64,000 bases of DNA from Bacteroidales bacterium. Its GTDB lineage: Bacteria > Bacteroidota > Bacteroidia > Bacteroidales > WCHB1-69. The position numbers and the translations under genes are program-made. Shown here piece after piece: positions 62,401 through 64,000 of this stretch (positions are counted from its first letter, which is position 1; each line of letters begins with the position of its first letter). Below the pieces are notes generated by a model that saw only the letters and a list, made by a program, of their open reading frames with translations, made no database searches and was not told the DNA's origin. The stretch is from positions 1-64,000 of the forward strand of contig JAFXTS010000020.1 in assembly GCA_017535665.1 (NCBI GenBank), in the 5' to 3' direction.

Positions 62401-64000
62401 CGACACCGCAGCTTTTGTAGTGGCCGACCTTCGTGCTCCTGCCATTTCAGGAACGATACCGAACGACACTCTCGCCTGCCCGAGCGACATCCCCACGACA
62501 TTCGCAGATTTGAGCGAACTGGTGGCTCATTTGTCGGGCGGCGACAATACGATTACCGACAACTGTACTTCATTCAATCGCCTCCGTATGAATTTGTCGG
62601 AGTCAACATCAACCAACGGATGCAGATCTACGCTTGTGCGTACCTATACCGTGAGCGACGAATGTGACAATTCCACCACGATCACCCATACGATTATCGT
62701 GGAAGATACGATTGCTCCTGTTGTCGATGGAACGTTGAGCGACATGCGAGTGGCTTGCCTAAGTGAGGTGGCGGATGCCATTACCGATCTCCAGACACTG
62801 GTTGAGACTTTCAGTCTTACAGTATCGGATAACTGTAGCAGATTCTCGGATTTGGATTTGCAGGTGACGACTGAACCTTTCACCGCCCTGTGTAATGCAA
62901 GTTATGTGCGTACCTATACCATCACCGACACGTGTGGCAATTCCACTGTGATTACCCAGAATATCATCTTCAATGATGATGCCGCCCCCGTAATTACCGG
63001 TACACTCCGTGATACTACCATCTATGCGGAAGCCGATTGCAGTTATGCAAATGTTGCTGCCTACAGAACCGTGTCTCAATTGGTGGCTGCCGGTTTGGAA
63101 GTGACCGATTGTAATCTGGTGGAGGAGATTGCATACGAGGATGACAATACCGATCCTATCAGAGAGTGTGTGAAGAGAATTGTGAGAACTTACACGGTGT
63201 CGGATAGTTGTGGGCATTCCACAACCATAACACAAACTATTTATGTAGAAGATACCATTTCGCCCGCTGTGGACAACATCCTCCACGATACTACCCTTTA
63301 TTATACCGATGCGCAATGCCATTACGATGAAGTGACCCCGCTCGCTATTACCGACTTCCATGTTACCGATTGTAATGAGGTGAACTTGGTGGTGACGCAT
63401 CGCGATACCGTGGGCGCTCCTGGAGATTGTGAATGGAGTTATGTGAGAGTTTATTCGTTCACTGACATCTGTAATAACACCCCCACTGTTCTGGAGCAGA
63501 CGATTACGATTAAGGATACAACTCGTCCTCAGGTGGTGGATAATTTGGAAGATACTACTCTATATTATATAGGTAATGAATGCGATTTGGATGCCTTCCC
63601 GCGTCTGACTTTAGCAGATTTTGAGGTGGAAGATTGTCGCTATGAACATCTGCAATTCTCTGTTGTGGAACGAGATACCACGAATGGGGGAGAGGGTTGC
63701 TCATGGACTTACACCCGTGTTTATACCTTCGCTGATGACTGTAACAACACCTCTGTTTCTATAGATCAATTGATTACGGTGCGTGACACCACCCGTCCGG
63801 CCATTGCTGGAACGCTGGCAGATACCACCATCTACCGCTTGGCCGACTGCACCTACGAGCTGCCGACTAACCTGACGATTGCTGGGTTGGAGGCCGCCGG
63901 CCTGACCATCACCGACTGCAACTTGGATAACAACGTGGCTGTGAGCGATGCCAACTTGGTGGGAGACGACTGTAGCGCAACAGTGGTGAGAACCTACACC
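56462..64000 (+). CDS. Giant secreted multidomain adhesin-like protein (3' end outside window)
   Basis: One frame is open from ATG 56462 to the last base: 2,513 residues and no stop, so the gene continues. Signal peptide: GSKLLLIAVLGMLLGQVHAQ. From about residue 200 come Ig-like domains (GYSWTGPNGFTS, CQFQWSNGSDQHSIS), then a beta-helix start (SPTTIEHAIEQASCTNAIIR), two copies of a jelly-roll-like domain (about 590-760 and 830-960; VTFPINYDYQGGNLMVILDG and TTFPVDFAYEGNSLMVMIEG), a Gly/Asn-rich region (about 1017-1337), further Ig-like domains, and at least six HYR-like repeats of about 90 residues from about 1990 (DTTRPAIAGTLADTTIYR ... VVRTYTVSDSCGHSTTITQT). Such proteins in Bacteroidetes usually end in a type IX secretion or gliding-type sorting domain, which would lie beyond the window. 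Likely a surface adhesin. Confidence 0.85.
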   Translation, partial: MKRLGSKLLLIAVLGMLLGQVHAQNTNNLCINANPFCTDENPYGVSFPAGTDATATPDLPDAQRGCLYYTPAPAWYVMQIDNPGSLLIYLEHSGGRDIDFACWGPFEGYNTYGELLQAVCTSRLTGDGATHRPNNGYHDPNNPGTWGGYPSGNLIDCSYSAQSTEWCFIPNAQVGQWYIFLICNYSRAPGTISFSVQDGEATTNCNILASISNNGPLCEGEDLQLFCNATSTIGYSWTGPNGFTSNQQNPIIPNVTPAASGTYTVVYQPNNSNEPQTGSTLVEVYDRPSASITPSQTALCNGEAVLLEGSSDCNDCQFQWSNGSDQHSISVMPRVTTTYTLTVTNGNCSSVASQTITVGAVPTVAVAPAVITLCSAIGFVDLEAISTQCGTGCSYVWSNGTVGSVNHITMDDCTADVDNIFTVTCTNSYGCTAEAYSIVRMTENVDVAECNVFYADNHGDPASQGLTPSSPTTIEHAIEQASCTNAIIRLDTGRYVIDQPIRMASNLTLEGGFMDEYKIKTSEIGATTIYRSNQYVEGTSTAPRLVAIEANSLNDFRLQDLTIQTANAPELPAVNTATNAADDKDCYNMVDPGELIPTVTVNIGNTIIPSTTTQVLPGTRAYSRYVTLYKASEIGDPMTFTALGFDVASLTDVPADGSLRHLRITLVEVPFESFNQFLNGNQTTNGCGVQYFTDLYNMSGATTVYDGYFCVDGTGLVTFPINYDYQGGNLMVILDGVGCYTATSNGGCALNVRGGTTNAAEYMSGRNQSQTSTPQSANNQWNLIPRYYAERPNISFFTCTDRTVAGNVVATVSPGSTPRNFPLPGESGHHRTVALYTDDEIGTGPRMLSGIALDVASISANAGRTRTVRIYMKNTTDVTLNAGQVWNQYISNASLVYSGTFCEDATGWTTFPVDFAYEGNSLMVMIEGEGCGSTGGCPVMVNCSSVSDQCVYTTTNEGAYYSINTLAASAYRPNLQLYSTSSEDDIFYVNESNYGVSTYGIHLANCGRYDIVRCRIMAGNASRGKNGTVGKNGGDGGNGGNGNIGLTGVIEDGVTHGEMGTLYVSGGAGGLGGRAGTSAGTATPAGQGGNGGQGGQYKTQSPFETNAGGNGTDGGNNPGSRTMGHTAGSNASSQPGMVTAAAQWTDPTMIQTAANGAAGVNGTNGVTANPIYNNYFNPGVQVNGGDGTGGAGGGGGGGGGAAAAKNTYSSDMRLALASGSGGGAGGGGGGGGQGGGGGYGGGSSFGIYSYNDAGDRNIMDCYITAGAAGIGGNGAVGGTGGTGGAGGTCDDIASIRAKHNNDNTLTNYIAAAFAGYGDNGGSGGNGGNGGRGADGATGASHATVDVTNLGVPTAPAADFTNWPTLLSQNIIHAGSHEKPYTSCTDVEMDMCSVGDQLYYTTFGSEATPSSGNSCTTIQYTGITSDLPNQVTATGRKTPQATGASTSNRYSGFNLVLFSPVEPGHITGNPDVCPGEYSYCIAYETGYFYSWDIIQGREYAEFISDTTINCVAVSFTNSTNEVQQVALEVQISPPCCPSFVRDTFWVDVEPMVHIDNITSTRKLCEGANSTLWVMATPPDATYQWMLNGNPINGATSSTYTVTDASEVNTGEYVVVVTGACNVEMDTVQVQLRPMPEVTVMVDEPLCVPAYPLFIFTSNMDGVEVTFTFEGNTYTITVDEGENYVDDILAHGTGIVSVVSAESPDHCVNNDVYSDLFLALNSEDVTSAGADRTYCDTYVPIEAVEPDNEGEHVSYGHWELVSTNPSGNTVVFDDINNYSTHFTASGPGEYEIRWVLTVENPCPNEVADTVVITITEPLDLTFEPGLTSCFGEPVNIAVLGSGGTAPYTYYWIDNSDPDNPEVIGLGYRIEGLVPGVDYLMVMMDENECEFDSNFVITLLASQSINIHDIDTLCPNAENVPVAITIDDGTAPFHVAITYQGRVYEYDTEEHELNYNLPLALTGCDIHDTIYLAITDRNGCTAYDTAAFVVADLRAPAISGTIPNDTLACPSDIPTTFADLSELVAHLSGGDNTITDNCTSFNRLRMNLSESTSTNGCRSTLVRTYTVSDECDNSTTITHTIIVEDTIAPVVDGTLSDMRVACLSEVADAITDLQTLVETFSLTVSDNCSRFSDLDLQVTTEPFTALCNASYVRTYTITDTCGNSTVITQNIIFNDDAAPVITGTLRDTTIYAEADCSYANVAAYRTVSQLVAAGLEVTDCNLVEEIAYEDDNTDPIRECVKRIVRTYTVSDSCGHSTTITQTIYVEDTISPAVDNILHDTTLYYTDAQCHYDEVTPLAITDFHVTDCNEVNLVVTHRDTVGAPGDCEWSYVRVYSFTDICNNTPTVLEQTITIKDTTRPQVVDNLEDTTLYYIGNECDLDAFPRLTLADFEVEDCRYEHLQFSVVERDTTNGGEGCSWTYTRVYTFADDCNNTSVSIDQLITVRDTTRPAIAGTLADTTIYRLADCTYELPTNLTIAGLEAAGLTITDCNLDNNVAVSDANLVGDDCSATVVRTYT

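Noticed and set aside
1..64000. tRNA and rRNA genes
   Set aside because: I scanned the intergenic gaps by eye for T-loop and cloverleaf patterns and saw none; a covariance search would settle this.

Overview
The window looks like a chromosomal segment of a member of the Bacteroidales. The S10-type ribosomal protein order, the ParC, EF-G2 and PpiD forms, a TonB receptor with an N-terminal carboxypeptidase-like domain, and DUF4249/DUF4199-type proteins all point there. So do many -7 promoter boxes of the Bacteroidetes type (TAnnTTTG) upstream of genes. An L-serine dehydratase and a D-lysine 5,6-aminomutase alpha subunit hint at amino-acid fermentation. No tRNA, rRNA or CRISPR array was recognised.

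Layout. 1-3860: the 3' end of a large RHS polymorphic toxin gene with a metzincin-like tip. It is followed by a putative immunity gene, a displaced orphan RHS tip with its own immunity candidate, and a third, toxin-less tip: a fossil record of cassette exchange. 3891-5351: a secreted beta-helix protein. 5624-8318: rplC-rplD-rplW-rplB-rpsS, a shortened S10 operon closed by a strong terminator, then a broken PD-(D/E)XK transposase-family gene. 9371-25843: housekeeping and envelope genes (dusB, rplY, EF-G2, dnaJ, grpE, sdaA, a DUF4249 lipoprotein, uvrA, a lytic transglycosylase, a TonB receptor, trmH) and a DUF4143 AAA ATPase. 26024-27101: a small membrane protein and a NaChBac-like voltage-gated channel. 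27382-32139: a leftward cluster of small, mostly unrecognised genes. It has three paralogues of one small family, a TerB-like protein, an OmpA protein with a cytoplasmic domain, a PD-(D/E)XK-like protein and a Cro/C1-type regulator; this is my best candidate for an undescribed system.

32463-39473: glycosyltransferases and an acetyltransferase for surface polysaccharide, interrupted by parC. 39474-44576: an accessory island with a two-gene nuclease-like module, a hicAB toxin-antitoxin pair, small membrane proteins, a toxin remnant, a promoter-hairpin-terminator unit that looks like a small RNA, a 152-nt foldback, and three copies plus a fragment of a GC-rich multi-hairpin repeat. 44724-54353: leftward genes rluA-type, panB, GT2, DUF4199, ppiD, an FAD synthetase lacking its kinase half, an oligopeptide-type permease and kamD. 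54485-56260: a CPA2 antiporter. 56462 to the window end: one uninterrupted giant secreted protein (more than 2,500 residues) with Ig-like domains, a beta-helix, a Gly-rich region and HYR-like repeats.

All function calls come from reading the sequence; no database search was run. Degenerate heptamer tracts (TCTCAAC/TTTCAAT type) recur in intergenic gaps.
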